From: Catellatospora sp. KI3
GTDB taxonomy: Bacteria; Actinomycetota; Actinomycetes; Mycobacteriales; Micromonosporaceae
Assembly: GCF_029948125.1 (NCBI RefSeq)
Contig: NZ_JASAMB010000001.1
Location: 186,001-250,000 of the forward strand
Length of the DNA: 64,000 nt
Direction of reading: 5' to 3'
How positions within the stretch are numbered: position 1 is the first letter of the stretch; every line of letters starts with the position of its first letter. The translations under genes and the position numbers were made by a program. Under the pieces are notes generated by a model that was not told the DNA's origin, searched no databases, and worked only from the letters and a program-made list of their open reading frames with translations. Positions 8,621 through 17,687 of the stretch are shown here, piece after piece.

Positions 8621-10212
8621 TCCACCCCCACCAGCAGCGGATAGTGCGGCTGGCCCCCGTCGTACACGTGGATCTCCACGAACGGCCAGCGGGCCGCGAC
8701 GTGCGCGTTCAGCGCGGGCACCAGCTCCTGCGGCGCCTGCGCCCCGACGATCAGCGTGACCAGCTCGCCGCCGCTGGCCAGCATCCGGTCCAGCAGCTGC
8801 ACGCAGACGGTGCGCAGGTCGTCGCCGATCAGGTTGACCTCGCCCTCGATCAGCGCGATCACGTCACCGGGGCGGCAGCGCCCGGCCACGGTCAGCGCCT
8901 CGCGGCTGGCCCAGGTCACCTCGGCCGACCGGCACGCACCGGCCGCCTCGGCCATCGCGATCACGTCGTCCTCGAACCGGCGCGAGGAGTCGCGCACCGC
9001 CAGCGCGGCCAGCGCCTGCACCGGCGAGCGCGTCGGGATGATCCGGACCTTGACCCCCTCGCCGAACGCCTCGTCGGCGGCGGCCTGCGCCACCGCGCGC
9101 AGATTGCCGTCGGTCGGCACCACCGCGACCCGGCCCGCACCCGTGGCCAGGATCGCGTCGAGCACCTCCGCCGTCGACGGGTTCGCTGGGACCGCGACCG
9201 CGCCCTCGGCCGTCAGCAGCTCCTCGATGCCCTCGCCCGCCGCGGTGACGACCACCGCGCGGGCCGTCGGGTCGGGCCGCCGCGGCGCGTGCTCGGCGGT
9301 CGGGCTGGTCAGGTGGGTGATCTGGATCTGGTACGGCCGCCCGGCCGCCAGCCCCGCCTCCACCGCCGCCCCGGCGTCGTCGACGTGCACGTGCACCCGC
9401 CAGGTCACCGGGCCGCCCACGACCACCAGCGAATCCCCGAGCCGGTCCAGCGCCCCGCGCAGCGTGGCGATCTCGCCCGCCCCGGTGTCGATCAGGAACT
9501 GCACCTCGTACGCCGGACCGCGGTACGCCGGGCGCACGTGCGCGTGGTCGTGCCCGCTGTGTTCCTCATCATCGGTGACGACGGCCACGGCACCCGGCGC
9601 CTGACTCTCGTCATGCTCGCCGGTCAGCGCCTCCAGCAGCGCCTCCAGCAGCAGCACCAGCCCGTGCCCGCCCGCGTCGACCACCCCGGCCGTCGCCAGC
9701 ACCGGCAACTGCTCCGGCGTACGCGCCAGCGCCCGCCGCGCCTCCAGCACCGCCTCGCGCACCGCCGCCACGCAGTCCTCGGTCCGGCAGCCCGCGGCCG
9801 CCTTCGCCGCGTCCCGCGCCACGGTGAGGATGGTGCCCTCCACCGGCCGCGCCACCGCCGCGTACGCCGACGTGGCCGCCGCGTCCAGCGCCGGCACCAG
9901 CCCGTCGGCGTCCACGCTGTCGGCCAGGCCGGACAGCCACTGCGCGGTGATGACCCCGGAGTTGCCGCGCGCGCCCAGCAGCGCGCCGCGCGCCATCGCG
10001 CGCAGCACCGAGCCCGCCGACGGGTCGTCGGACAGCACGTCGACCTGCGCGTGGTGCGCGGCGGTCAGCGTCAGCAGCAGGTTGGTGCCGGTGTCGCCGT
10101 CGGGCACGGGATAGACGTTGAGCTGGTTGAGCGCGTGTTCCTGCCGGCCGACGACGGCCACGGCGAGCGAACTCCAGCGCCGCACCGCGGCGGTGTCGAG
10201 GACCTCCAGCAC
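8617..10212 (-). CDS. DAK2 domain protein, FakA-like fatty-acid/dihydroxyacetone kinase family
   Basis: 531 residues. The N-terminal DAK2 (DhaL-like) domain covers about residues 10-200, with the metal- and nucleotide-binding signature NVYPVPDGDTGTNLLLTL and GARGNSGVI. The middle and C-terminal parts resemble the FakA/YloV family, which works with a DegV-type FakB lipid-binding protein to phosphorylate fatty acids. A histidine/acidic insert (EEHSGHDHAHV) lies near residue 220. The pairing with recG is conserved in Gram-positive bacteria. No fakB-like gene is present in this window. Confidence 0.85.
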   Translation of the reverse strand: MLEVLDTAAVRRWSSLAVAVVGRQEHALNQLNVYPVPDGDTGTNLLLTLTAAHHAQVDVLSDDPSAGSVLRAMARGALLGARGNSGVITAQWLSGLADSVDADGLVPALDAAATSAYAAVARPVEGTILTVARDAAKAAAGCRTEDCVAAVREAVLEARRALARTPEQLPVLATAGVVDAGGHGLVLLLEALLEALTGEHDESQAPGAVAVVTDDEEHSGHDHAHVRPAYRGPAYEVQFLIDTGAGEIATLRGALDRLGDSLVVVGGPVTWRVHVHVDDAGAAVEAGLAAGRPYQIQITHLTSPTAEHAPRRPDPTARAVVVTAAGEGIEELLTAEGAVAVPANPSTAEVLDAILATGAGRVAVVPTDGNLRAVAQAAADEAFGEGVKVRIIPTRSPVQALAALAVRDSSRRFEDDVIAMAEAAGACRSAEVTWASREALTVAGRCRPGDVIALIEGEVNLIGDDLRTVCVQLLDRMLASGGELVTLIVGAQAPQELVPALNAHVAARWPFVEIHVYDGGQPHYPLLVGVE

Positions 10213-10429
10213 GGGGCCAGCCTAACGGTGACGCACCCTGTTCTCACGCTCGGCGCCGCGGACGGTAGAGTGATGTACAGCCCGATCGTGCGCCCTCACC
10301 TCGAGGACCGGCATCGCGGGCTCGTTCCCCGATTGGGCATCCGCGGAGCCGGTCAGCTACCCTGGTCAGGTTCCCGGCACAGTGACGCTACGGTCGGGTC
10401 AGTGATCTAGACGAACTCAGGAGATTCCC
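10213..10429. promoter_or_regulatory. Divergent promoter region of rpmB and the DAK2-recG operon
   Basis: A 217-bp gap. On the plus strand two -10-like hexamers are visible, TAGAGT near 10267 and TACCCT near 10361. An AGGAGA ribosome site precedes the rpmB start. The exact transcription start is not determined. Confidence 0.4.
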
Positions 10430-10621
10430 GTGGCTAGCGTGTGCGACGTCTGTGGCAAGGGGCCGGGTTTCGGCCACAACGTTTCCCACTCGCACCGGCG
10501 GACCAACCGTCGCTGGAACCCGAACATCCAGTCGGTGCGCACCCCCGCCGGTGGCGGCAACACCCGTAAGGTGCAGGTCTGCACCTCGTGCCTGAAGGCC
10601 GGCAAGGTCACCCGCGCCTGA
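10430..10621 (+). CDS. rpmB: 50S ribosomal protein L28 (zinc type)
   Basis: A ribosomal large-subunit protein of 63 residues. It starts with [15 protein letters not shown], has the L28 core [16 protein letters not shown], and a second cysteine pair CTSC, so it is the four-cysteine zinc form. The GTG start at 10430 has AGGAGA 6 bases upstream. A hairpin follows. Confidence 0.97.
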   Translation: MASVCDVCGKGPGFGHNVSHSHRRTNRRWNPNIQSVRTPAGGGNTRKVQVCTSCLKAGKVTRA

Positions 10622-10633
10622 CGCGAGACTTCC

Positions 10634-10664
10634 AAGGCCGCCGCGCTCCGGCGCGGCGGCCTTT
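10634..10664 (+). terminator. rpmB terminator
   Basis: A 13-bp GC-rich inverted repeat (AAGGCCGCCGCGC with its complement around a TCCG loop) starts 13 bp after the rpmB stop and ends in a TTTT run. Typical intrinsic terminator. Confidence 0.85.
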
Positions 10665-10710
10665 TGCCGTACCCCCGAACACGCCAAGCCACCCTCCCGC
10701 CGCACCGACC

Positions 10711-10796
10711 CCCGCCCTTACATAAACGCTGGCCTATCTAGAGGACGAATTTCGGAAAGTCGTCCTCTAGATAGGCCAGCGTCGATGCTAGGCGGG
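10711..10796. repeat. Palindromic repeat family A, copy 1
   Basis: A near-perfect hairpin. The core arm CGCTGGCCTATCTAGAGGACGA is repeated in inverted orientation around an 11-base loop (ATTTCGGAAAG). An outer CCCGCC/GGCGGG stem encloses CTTACAT and ATGCTA. It lies between convergent rpmB and the acetyltransferase gene. Other copies are at 15437, 31829 and 37161. Confidence 0.9.
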
Positions 10797-10863
10797 CGGT
10801 GACCCGGGGGTCGTCGCCGACCGGCAGGTCGGCGGTGCCGGTTGCCCCGACGGGCCGGACCGG

Positions 10864-11328
10864 TCAGAGGTCGCGGCCGAAGCTGCGGCAGCCGGGCTCG
10901 TCGCGGTAGTGGCCGAAGTTCTCGATCAACTCCCAGCCGACCGCGTGGTACATCGCGATCGCCTCCGGCTGGGCGGTGCCGGTCTCCAGCACCGCGCGCT
11001 TGCGCCCGTGCGCCTTCGCGTCAGCCTCCAGCGCCGCCATGATCCGTCGACCGAGACCCCTGCCGCGCGCCGCAGGCGCGGTGTAGACCCGCTTGATCTC
11101 CGCGACATCCTCGGTCTCGCTCCAGCTGCGCCATCCGCCGCAGGCCACGGGCGCCCCGTCGAGGTACGCGACGAAGAAGCCGCCGTCCGGCGGGTCGAAC
11201 TCGACAGCCTCGATCGGGGTGGCGTCGCCGCCGCCGTACCGCTCGGTGAGGTCAGCCATCAGTTCGGCGATCAGCTTGCGCGCGACCGGCGCACCGTAGC
11301 GCGTCGGCCGGATCTCGATCTCGGTCAC
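10864..11328 (-). CDS. GNAT family N-acetyltransferase
   Basis: A 154-residue single-domain acetyltransferase of the GNAT superfamily. The acetyl-CoA binding motif A is clear (KRVYTAPAARGRGLGRRIMAAL), followed by AVLETGTAQPEAIAMY and the C-terminal WELIENFGHYRDEPGCRSF. The substrate is unknown; small amines or amino acids are typical. GTG at 11328 is chosen because residues before TEIEIRP look non-coding; an upstream GTG or ATG to 11373 is open. Confidence 0.85.
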   Translation of the reverse strand: MTEIEIRPTRYGAPVARKLIAELMADLTERYGGGDATPIEAVEFDPPDGGFFVAYLDGAPVACGGWRSWSETEDVAEIKRVYTAPAARGRGLGRRIMAALEADAKAHGRKRAVLETGTAQPEAIAMYHAVGWELIENFGHYRDEPGCRSFGRDL

Positions 11329-11419
11329 GCGCCAGAGAATACGGACTTCCACGCATTGGCACCACTTGTCCATTACGTAACCAGCCCACTACTCGCCGGT
11401 ACCTTACCGCGCACCCGTC

Positions 11420-11474
11420 GATCATGAAGTTATGGCCGCGACACACCGTCGAACCCGCCCATAAGTTCATGATC
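11420..11474. repeat. Palindrome after thiL
   Basis: GATCATGAAGTTATGG is repeated in inverted orientation with one mismatch around a 23-base loop. It starts 26 bp beyond the thiL stop on the minus strand, so it is placed like a terminator. Only this copy was seen in the window. Its design resembles the repeat families at other gene ends here. Confidence 0.7.
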
Positions 11475-11499
11475 AACGGGAAGGGGGCGGTGGGGTGGG

Positions 11500-12441
11500 T
11501 CAGGCGCGGAAGTGGTCCCAGCCTTTGGGGCCGTACCAGGGGCGGGAGTCGACGGTGACGGTGGTGCCGTGGACGACGTCGCCGATGGGGTGCCAGCCGT
11601 CGGGCAGCGGGGTGCCGGGCGGGAAGGTGGCGACCAGGGCGTGGTCGTCGCCGCCCGCGAGCAGCCACTGGTACGGGTCGACGCCCAGCGCCAGCGCCGC
11701 GTCGCGCATCTGCTCCGGCACCGCGAACGTGTGCCGGTGCAGGTTGACGCCGACCTTGCTGGCCTGCGCGATGTGCCCCAGATCGGCGATCAGCCCGTCC
11801 GACACGTCGATCATCGAGGTGGCCCCGGCCCGTCCTGCCGCCGGGCCCGCCGCGTACGGCACGATGGGTCGCCGATACGCCTCCACCAGCACCTTCGGCG
11901 TACGGAAGCCGCGCGACAGCACCGTGTAACCGGCTGCGGCGTACCCGACCCGGCCCGCCAGCGCCACCACGTCGCCCTCGCGCGCCCCCGACCGCAGCAC
12001 CGGCGACAGCCCGTGCAGGTCCCCCAGCGCCGTCACCGCGATGGTCAGCGTCGGGCTGGCGGTCATGTCCCCGCCGACGACGCTCGCGCCGACCAGCGCC
12101 GCCTCGGCGGCCAGGCCGTCGGCCAGCTGCTCGGCCCAGGCGACGTCCAGATCGGGCGGTGCGCACAGGCCCACCAGCAGCGCGGTCGCGGTGGCGCCCA
12201 TCGCCGCGATGTCGGCCAGGTTGGCCGCCGCCGCCCGGCGGCCGATGTCCTCGGCATCGGCCCAGTCGCGCCGGAAGTGGCGCCCCTCGACCAGCACGTC
12301 GGTCGAGGCCACGACGCGCCCGTCCGAGGCGATCACGAGCGCGGCGTCGTCGCCCGGACCGAGCAGGGTGGCCGGGCCCGTGCCGAGCCGGGCCACCACC
12401 CGCTCGATCAGCCCGAACTCACCCGTACGCGCGACGCTCAT
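11500..12441 (-). CDS. thiL: Thiamine-monophosphate kinase
   Basis: Makes thiamine diphosphate from thiamine monophosphate with ATP. 313 residues of the AIR synthase/PurM fold with GEFGLIERV, LGPGDDAAL, the STDVLVEGRHF segment, ASVVGGDM and the C-terminal SDGLIADLGHI and AGGDDHAL motifs, all expected for ThiL. ATG start at 12441. It is transcribed divergently from the Lrp-like gene. No TPP riboswitch is seen upstream. Confidence 0.95.
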   Translation of the reverse strand: MSVARTGEFGLIERVVARLGTGPATLLGPGDDAALVIASDGRVVASTDVLVEGRHFRRDWADAEDIGRRAAAANLADIAAMGATATALLVGLCAPPDLDVAWAEQLADGLAAEAALVGASVVGGDMTASPTLTIAVTALGDLHGLSPVLRSGAREGDVVALAGRVGYAAAGYTVLSRGFRTPKVLVEAYRRPIVPYAAGPAAGRAGATSMIDVSDGLIADLGHIAQASKVGVNLHRHTFAVPEQMRDAALALGVDPYQWLLAGGDDHALVATFPPGTPLPDGWHPIGDVVHGTTVTVDSRPWYGPKGWDHFRA

Positions 12442-12533
12442 AGCACCTCTTTTCGCTTGTGGCGCGCCTCCTGCCGCTGCCCGCAGCCCACCCGTGAGGT
12501 AGTTTCACAGCGGTACGTACAAAGGAGTCGTCC

Positions 12534-12767
12534 GTGGTTCACGCTTATATCCTGATCCAGACGTCGGTCGGCAAGTCGGTCGACGTCTCTGCTGCCATCG
12601 GCGACATCCAGGGTGTCACCCGGGTCGACGCGGTCACCGGGCCCTACGACGTGGTCGCCATGGTGCAGGCGCACACCGTCGACGAACTCGGCAAACTCGT
12701 CCTGTCACAGATCCAGTTGATCCCGAACATCACCCGTACGCTGACATGCCCGATCATCCACATATGA
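12534..12767 (+). CDS. Stand-alone Lrp/AsnC ligand-binding (RAM) domain protein
   Basis: 77 residues that make one alpha/beta sandwich domain of the Lrp/AsnC C-terminal type (VHAYILIQTSVGK, VTGPYDVVAMVQAHTVDELGKLVL, TRTLTCPII) without any DNA-binding helix-turn-helix. Such domains bind amino acids and assemble into rings. The GTG at 12534 is preceded by AAAGGAG. Its stop overlaps the start of the DUF3515 gene (ATGA). Confidence 0.9.
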   Translation: MVHAYILIQTSVGKSVDVSAAIGDIQGVTRVDAVTGPYDVVAMVQAHTVDELGKLVLSQIQLIPNITRTLTCPIIHI

Positions 12768-13342
12768 GTAACGACCAGGCGGCCCGTCCGGCCGACCGCT
12801 CCGCCAAGCTCATCGCCGCCGCGATCGCGCTGCCCGTCGCCGCCCTCGCCGGCTGGGGATTCTTCCAGGTCATGCGCCCCGCTGAGGCGCCCGCCGCGGC
12901 CCCCAAGCCCAGCACCAGCGCCGCCGCCAGCCCCCAGGTCATGCCGACCGCACCGGTGCAGATGGCCGCTCCCGCCCTCGGCGAGCGCCAGGCCACCGTG
13001 TGCCGCGCCCTGCTGTCGCAGCTGCCCGAGCAGGTCCGCGGCCTGCCCCGGCGCGAGGTCTCCGGCGGGTTCGAGCAGAACGCCGCCTGGGGCGACCCCG
13101 CCCTCACCCTGACCTGCGGCGTGACGAGCCCCACCTTCCCGCCCACCGACGACGTGTACAAGCTGAACGGCGTCTGCTGGCACGTGTCCACCGGCACCTG
13201 GACCACGGTCGACCGCGAGGTCCCCGTCTCCGTCACCGTCCCGGCCGGCCTGGACGGCCCCGGCGAGTGGGTCAGCGAGTTCTCCAAGACCTTCATCGAG
13301 ACCGTCCCCTCCGCCGAAACCATGCCCACGGGTTGCCGTTGA
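12764..13342 (+). CDS. DUF3515 membrane-anchored protein
   Basis: 192 residues. One N-terminal membrane helix (LIAAAIALPVAALAGWGFF, about residues 14-32), an Ala/Pro linker, then an extracytoplasmic domain with three conserved cysteines (VCRALLSQLP, LTCGV, VCWHV) of the DUF3515 family, which in actinobacteria is encoded next to thiL and ddl. Function is unknown; the location suggests a cell-envelope role. It starts inside the stop of the Lrp-like gene, so translation is coupled. Confidence 0.82.
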   Translation: MSNDQAARPADRSAKLIAAAIALPVAALAGWGFFQVMRPAEAPAAAPKPSTSAAASPQVMPTAPVQMAAPALGERQATVCRALLSQLPEQVRGLPRREVSGGFEQNAAWGDPALTLTCGVTSPTFPPTDDVYKLNGVCWHVSTGTWTTVDREVPVSVTVPAGLDGPGEWVSEFSKTFIETVPSAETMPTGCR

Positions 13343-13432
13343 GCAACCCCCGGGGGTTCGCGTGCCCGCGGCGGTGTCTGGACTGAGGAGCGTGACCGGG
13401 CCAAAGGCCCGGCAGCGACGAGGGAAGACACC

Positions 13433-13530
13433 GCCTGCGAGCGGGCACGCCGCGCCCGCGAAGGCGGGCGCCAGCAACTCAGCCTGCGAGCGGGCACGCC
13501 GCGCCCGCGAAGGCGGGCGCCAGCAACTCA
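13433..13530. repeat. Perfect tandem duplication of a 49-bp unit at the ddl 3' end
   Basis: Two identical 49-bp units run from 13433 to 13481 and 13482 to 13530. Each contains a small hairpin (CGCCCGC/GCGGGCG). The second unit ends exactly on the ddl stop codon (13528-13530). It lies between convergent DUF3515 and ddl genes. Confidence 0.9.
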
Positions 13531-14637
13531 GTGCAGGCCGGTGCCGCGGTGGAGGGCGGTGCGGATGAGGCGGGAGACGAGTTTCGGGTACTCCAGGCCG
13601 CTGGCGGCCCACATACGCGGGAACATGCTGGTCGAGGTGAAACCGGGCATGGTGTTGATCTCGTTGAGGTAGACCTCGCCGTCGTCGGTCACGAAGAAGT
13701 CGACCCGGCCCAGCCCGGCGCAGTCCAGCGCGGTGAAGGTGCGCACGGCCAGGTCCCGCACCCGGGCGGTCAGCTCCGGGGACAGGTTCGCGGGCAGGTC
13801 GTACTCGCAGTCGTCGCCGAGGTACTTGGCCTCGAAGTCGTAGAACTCGTGGCCGCCCGCGACCACCCGGATCTCGGCGAGCACCGACGCCTCGGGCTGG
13901 CCCCCGGCCTCGCCCTCCAGCACGCCGCACTCCACCTCACGGCCCACGATCCCGGCCTCGACCAGCACCTTCGGGTCGATCGCGCGCGCCTTGGCCAGCG
14001 CCGCGTCGAAGTCGTCCCAGTCGCTGACCTTGCTGATGCCGAACGACGAGCCGGCCCGCGACGGCTTCACGAACACCGGCAGGCCGAGGCGGTCGCGGTC
14101 GGCCTGGGTGAGCTCCTGGCCGTTGCGCAGCACCACGTACGGCCCGACCGGGATGCCCTCGGCGGCCGCCAGCTTCTTGGTGAACTCCTTGTCCATGGCG
14201 GCCGCGGAGGCGAACACGTTCGCCCCGACGTACGGGATGCCCGCCATCTCCAGCAGCCCCTGGATCGTCCCGTCCTCGCCGTACGCCCCGTGCAGGGCGG
14301 GGAAGACGACGTCGACCTCGGCCAGCGCCGCGGCCGCACCCTCGGCGGGCTCCAGCACCACCAGGTCGTGGCTGGTCGGGTCGGCGGGCAGGACCACCGC
14401 CTGCCCCGAGGCTGCGGTGATCTCCGGCATGGCGCCGCCCTCGATCGCCAGCGGGGACTCGCCCGAGGCGAGCACCCAGCGCCCCTCGCGGGTGATGCCG
14501 ACCGGCACCGCCTCGTACTCGTCGGGGTCGAGCGCGCCCAGGATGCTGCCGGCGCTCACGCAGGAGACGCCGTGCTCGGTGCTGCGCCCGCCGAAGACGA
14601 CGGCGACGCGGATCTTGCGCTGGCTGCTTTCACTCAC
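13528..14637 (-). CDS. ddl: D-alanine--D-alanine ligase
   Basis: ATP-grasp ligase that makes the D-Ala-D-Ala end of peptidoglycan precursors. 369 residues with [15 protein letters not shown] at the N-terminus, [32 protein letters not shown] and the C-terminal metal site [20 protein letters not shown]. The frame is open further upstream, but the GTG at 14637 gives the family start; the upstream part would overlap the divergent gene. Confidence 0.95.
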   Translation of the reverse strand: MSESSQRKIRVAVVFGGRSTEHGVSCVSAGSILGALDPDEYEAVPVGITREGRWVLASGESPLAIEGGAMPEITAASGQAVVLPADPTSHDLVVLEPAEGAAAALAEVDVVFPALHGAYGEDGTIQGLLEMAGIPYVGANVFASAAAMDKEFTKKLAAAEGIPVGPYVVLRNGQELTQADRDRLGLPVFVKPSRAGSSFGISKVSDWDDFDAALAKARAIDPKVLVEAGIVGREVECGVLEGEAGGQPEASVLAEIRVVAGGHEFYDFEAKYLGDDCEYDLPANLSPELTARVRDLAVRTFTALDCAGLGRVDFFVTDDGEVYLNEINTMPGFTSTSMFPRMWAASGLEYPKLVSRLIRTALHRGTGLH

Positions 14638-14719
14638 GCGGCTGACCCTACCGTGCCCTGTGATGAACCGGTGAAGAGCACGTCGTACGGAACCCGAGGT
14701 GGCGATAGGGTCTCGCACC

Positions 14720-15262
14720 GTGACCCCGCACGCGCGCCTGCGGCGCATCCGTATCTGGCTCGTCCTGTTCATCATCTGCCTCATCCTCAGCGGCGTGACG
14801 GCTTTTCCACTGCTCACCGAGGTCCGCTGGGTCGACGGGCTGCTGCGCGAGGCCTGGTCGCCCGCGCCCCAGGCGCTGGTCGACTTCATCGGCGAGGTCC
14901 GGCGCGGGCTGGAGGCCGCGAACCAGGACTACCCCTTCCTCGCGTACGGCACGGACTGGCTGGCCTTCGCGCACCTGGTCATCGCGGCCGCCTACTGGGG
15001 GCCGCTGCGCGACCCGGTCCGCAACCTCTGGGTGATCCACTGGGGCATGTTCTGCTGCGTGGCGGTGATCCCGCTGGCGCTGATCGCGGCACCGACCAGG
15101 GGGCTGCCGTGGTGGTGGATCCCGATCGACTGCTCGTTCGGGGTGGTGGGCATCATCCCGCTGCTGGTCGTACGCCGCCATACCCTGGCCCTGGCCGCCA
15201 CCGTCACCGACCCCGCCCCGGCACCCGTACCCGCCCCGGCCGCAGCCCCGACCGCCGGGTAG
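14720..15262 (+). CDS. Small integral membrane protein
   Basis: About 180 residues with three to four hydrophobic segments ([63 protein letters not shown]) and a Pro/Ala-rich tail. No family is recognised. An in-frame GTG at 14699 would add seven residues; neither start has a good ribosome site. It is divergent from ddl. The region after its stop is filled with repeats. Confidence 0.65.
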   Translation: MTPHARLRRIRIWLVLFIICLILSGVTAFPLLTEVRWVDGLLREAWSPAPQALVDFIGEVRRGLEAANQDYPFLAYGTDWLAFAHLVIAAAYWGPLRDPVRNLWVIHWGMFCCVAVIPLALIAAPTRGLPWWWIPIDCSFGVVGIIPLLVVRRHTLALAATVTDPAPAPVPAPAAAPTAG

Positions 15263-15278
15263 CCCGCTTCGGCCCGGC

Positions 15279-15436
15279 AAGATCGCCATCCCGGGTCGGA
15301 ACAGGGGGTTCAGCAGCCTGTTCTGACCGCAGGCAGCGATCATCGAGCCCGATCGAGCGAAAGATCGCCGTCCCCGGCCAGAACCTCCACTCCCCCGGCC
15401 TCCGCTGACCGGAGAGTGACCGCCAGCAGCGATCTT
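15279..15436. repeat. Two diverged palindromic copies in tandem
   Basis: Copy one (15279-15342) and copy two (15361-15436) both begin AAGATCGCC and end GCGATC(TT), so each has inverted ends and a variable middle. They fill the 3' gap after the membrane-protein gene and abut family A copy 2. Together these repeats occupy most of the otherwise empty 15263-15565 gap. Confidence 0.65.
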
Positions 15437-15523
15437 CGCCCCGTCTTTCATAAACGCTGGCCTATCTAGAGCAGTTTTTTGAGATCATCTTCCTCTGGAT
15501 AGGCCAACGTCTATGACAGGGCG
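15437..15523. repeat. Palindromic repeat family A, copy 2
   Basis: Core arm AACGCTGGCCTATCTAGAG pairs imperfectly with CTCTGGATAGGCCAACGT; the loop is diverged and T-rich. The outer CGCCCCGTC/GACAGGGCG stem encloses CAT and ATG as in copy 1. It lies between the convergent membrane-protein gene and the PLP-enzyme gene. Confidence 0.88.
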
Positions 15524-15565
15524 TGGGGTGGCTCGCCCCGCCACGGGTCAGGCGGTGATCATGGG

Positions 15566-16663
15566 TCAGGCGGTGGTGGACAGGGCGGTGCTCAGGTCCG
15601 TCAGCAGGTCTTCGGTGTCCTCGACACCGCAGGACAGCCGTACGAAGCCCGGCGCCACGCTGTCCCCCCACTGGTGCCGCCGGTCCGCGCTCGTGTGCAG
15701 CCCGCCGAAGCTCGTCGCCGCGGCCACCAGCTTCGACGCCCGCAGGAACGCCGCCACCTGCTCCGCCGACCCCAGCTCGAACGACACCAACCCGGGCACG
15801 ATCTTCATCTGCCGCGCGGCCAGCGCCGAGTCCCCGGCCCAGCGCACCCCCGACACCGCCGGGTGCGTACGCAGGAACTCCGCCACCGCGGCCCCGTTGG
15901 CCGACTGCTGCCGCAGCCGCAGCGCCATCGTGCCCATGGACCGCCGGGCCAGCCAGCAGTCGAACGCCGACGGGATCGCGCCGGTGAGCGCCCGCCACTG
16001 CCGCATGCCGTCGAGCAGTTCGGGCGAGCGGGTGGCGACGTACCCGAGCAGCAGGTCGGAGTGGCCGGACAGGGCCTTGGTGCCGGACGCGACGACCACG
16101 TCGGCGCCGAGGTCCAGGGGGCGCTGCGACAGCGGAGTGGCGGTGGTGTTGTCGACGGCGACCAGGGCGCCCGCGGCGTGCGCGGCCTCGGCCACGGCGG
16201 CGATGTCGACCAGGTCGAGGCCGGGGTTGGCCGGGGTCTCCAGTAGCACCAGCCGTACGCCCTCGAAGGACGGGTACGGGCCGGCGGTGGGCACCTCGAC
16301 GGTCTTGATGCCGAGGCCGGCGAGCGTACCGGCGGCCAGCGCGCGGACCTGGTAGTAGCCGTCGGCGGGGATCATGAGGGTGTCGCCGGTGCGCAGCACG
16401 GTCAGCAGCAGCGCGGTGATGGCCGCCTGGCCGCTGCCGAAGGCGAGGCAGTCGCCGCCCTCCAGCCCGCCGATGGCCGCCTCCAGCAGTCGCCGGGTCG
16501 GGTTGTCGCCGCGCCCGTAGCCGTCGAGGTCGGGGCGGTAGCCCTCGGGCGGCAGGTGGTAGGGGGCGGCCAGCACGGGTCCGGGGAGCAGCGGTGCTCC
16601 GGGGACGGGCTCGGGCATGCCGACGTGGACCGACAGGGTGCTGTCGCCGTACTGCGTTGTCAT
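15566..16663 (-). CDS. Cys/Met metabolism PLP-dependent enzyme (cystathionine gamma-lyase/synthase-like)
   Basis: 365 residues of fold-type I, in the trans-sulfuration family. Visible features are the PLP-phosphate segment FGSGQAAITALLL, the tyrosine of DGYYQVRALA, VDNTTATPLSQRPLDLGADVVV, and the PLP lysine in SGTKALSGHSD. The C-terminus has LSCGVEDTEDLLTDL, typical for the family. Lyase versus synthase cannot be told from sequence alone. It lies 32 bp before gpsA's stop region and may follow gpsA in one transcript. Confidence 0.85.
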   Translation of the reverse strand: MTTQYGDSTLSVHVGMPEPVPGAPLLPGPVLAAPYHLPPEGYRPDLDGYGRGDNPTRRLLEAAIGGLEGGDCLAFGSGQAAITALLLTVLRTGDTLMIPADGYYQVRALAAGTLAGLGIKTVEVPTAGPYPSFEGVRLVLLETPANPGLDLVDIAAVAEAAHAAGALVAVDNTTATPLSQRPLDLGADVVVASGTKALSGHSDLLLGYVATRSPELLDGMRQWRALTGAIPSAFDCWLARRSMGTMALRLRQQSANGAAVAEFLRTHPAVSGVRWAGDSALAARQMKIVPGLVSFELGSAEQVAAFLRASKLVAAATSFGGLHTSADRRHQWGDSVAPGFVRLSCGVEDTEDLLTDLSTALSTTA

Positions 16664-16694
16664 GAACGAACCGTAACCGGCCCGCCTGGTGGGA

Positions 16695-17687
16695 TCACTC
16701 GGGCTTGGTCGACCGTGACATGAGCGTGCTGAGCGCGACGCGAGGGTTGACGCCCTCGTGGCAGACCCGCTCGACCTGCTCGGTGATCGGCATCTCGACC
16801 CCGTGCGAGTGGGCCAGGTCCCGGATCGCCAGGCAGCTCTTGACGCCCTCGGCGGTGTACCGGGTGGCGGCCTGCGCCTGCTCCAGGGTCTTGCCCCGGC
16901 CCAGGTGCTCGCCGAAGGTGCGGTTGCGCGACAGCGGCGAGCTGCACGTGCCGATGAGGTCCCCCATCCCGGCCAGGCCGGAGAAGGTGAGCGGGTCGGC
17001 GCCCAGCGCCACGCCGAGCCGGGCGGTCTCGGCCAGGCCGCGGGTGACCAGCATCGCCTTGGTGTTGTCGCCCAGGCCCATCGCGTGCGCGATGCCGAAC
17101 GCGAGCGCGATCGCGTTCTTGACGGCGCCGCCGAGCTCGCACCCGATGACGTCGTCGTTGGTGTACGGCCGGAAGTACGGCGTGGTGGTGGCCCGCTGCA
17201 CGGTGGTGGCCCGGTCGATGTCGGTGCACGCCACGACGGTGGCGGCGGGCTGCTCCAGCGCGATCTCTGGGGCCAGGTTGGGGCCGCTGACGACCGCGAC
17301 GCGGTCCGGGGACACCCCGGCGGCCTCGGTGATGACCTGGCTCATCCGCTGGGTGGTGCCCAGCTCGATGCCCTTCATCAGCGACACCAGGGTCGCGTCG
17401 GGGTGCACGGTGGCGGCCCAGTCGGCGAGGTTGGGGCGCAGCGTCTGCGACGGCACGGCGAGCACCACGATCTCGGCGCCGTCGATCGCCTCGTACGCCG
17501 AGGCGGTCGGGGTGATCCGCGCGCCGACGTACATGTCCTCCAGGTACTCCGGGTTGCGCCCGGTGCGGCGGATCGCGTCGACGATCTCGGGGCGGCGCGC
17601 CCACAGCATCACGTCGTTGCCGGCATCGCCGAGGATCTTGGCGAACGCGGTTCCCCAGGAACCGGCGCCGAGCACTGCGACCTTCAT
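16695..17687 (-). CDS. gpsA: Glycerol-3-phosphate dehydrogenase [NAD(P)+]
   Basis: Reduces dihydroxyacetone phosphate to sn-glycerol-3-phosphate for phospholipid synthesis. 330 residues: N-terminal Rossmann motif [12 protein letters not shown], then [18 protein letters not shown], and the catalytic-lysine helix [13 protein letters not shown] with [10 protein letters not shown]. It starts 4 bases before the acyltransferase stop (ATGA overlap), which links glycerol-3-phosphate supply with acylation. Confidence 0.97.
   Translation of the reverse strand: MKVAVLGAGSWGTAFAKILGDAGNDVMLWARRPEIVDAIRRTGRNPEYLEDMYVGARITPTASAYEAIDGAEIVVLAVPSQTLRPNLADWAATVHPDATLVSLMKGIELGTTQRMSQVITEAAGVSPDRVAVVSGPNLAPEIALEQPAATVVACTDIDRATTVQRATTTPYFRPYTNDDVIGCELGGAVKNAIALAFGIAHAMGLGDNTKAMLVTRGLAETARLGVALGADPLTFSGLAGMGDLIGTCSSPLSRNRTFGEHLGRGKTLEQAQAATRYTAEGVKSCLAIRDLAHSHGVEMPITEQVERVCHEGVNPRVALSTLMSRSTKPE

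Noticed and set aside
12442-12533. TPP riboswitch upstream of thiL
   Set aside because: The 92-bp gap lacks the THI-box sequence CTGAGA and the ACCTGATCTGG-like block.
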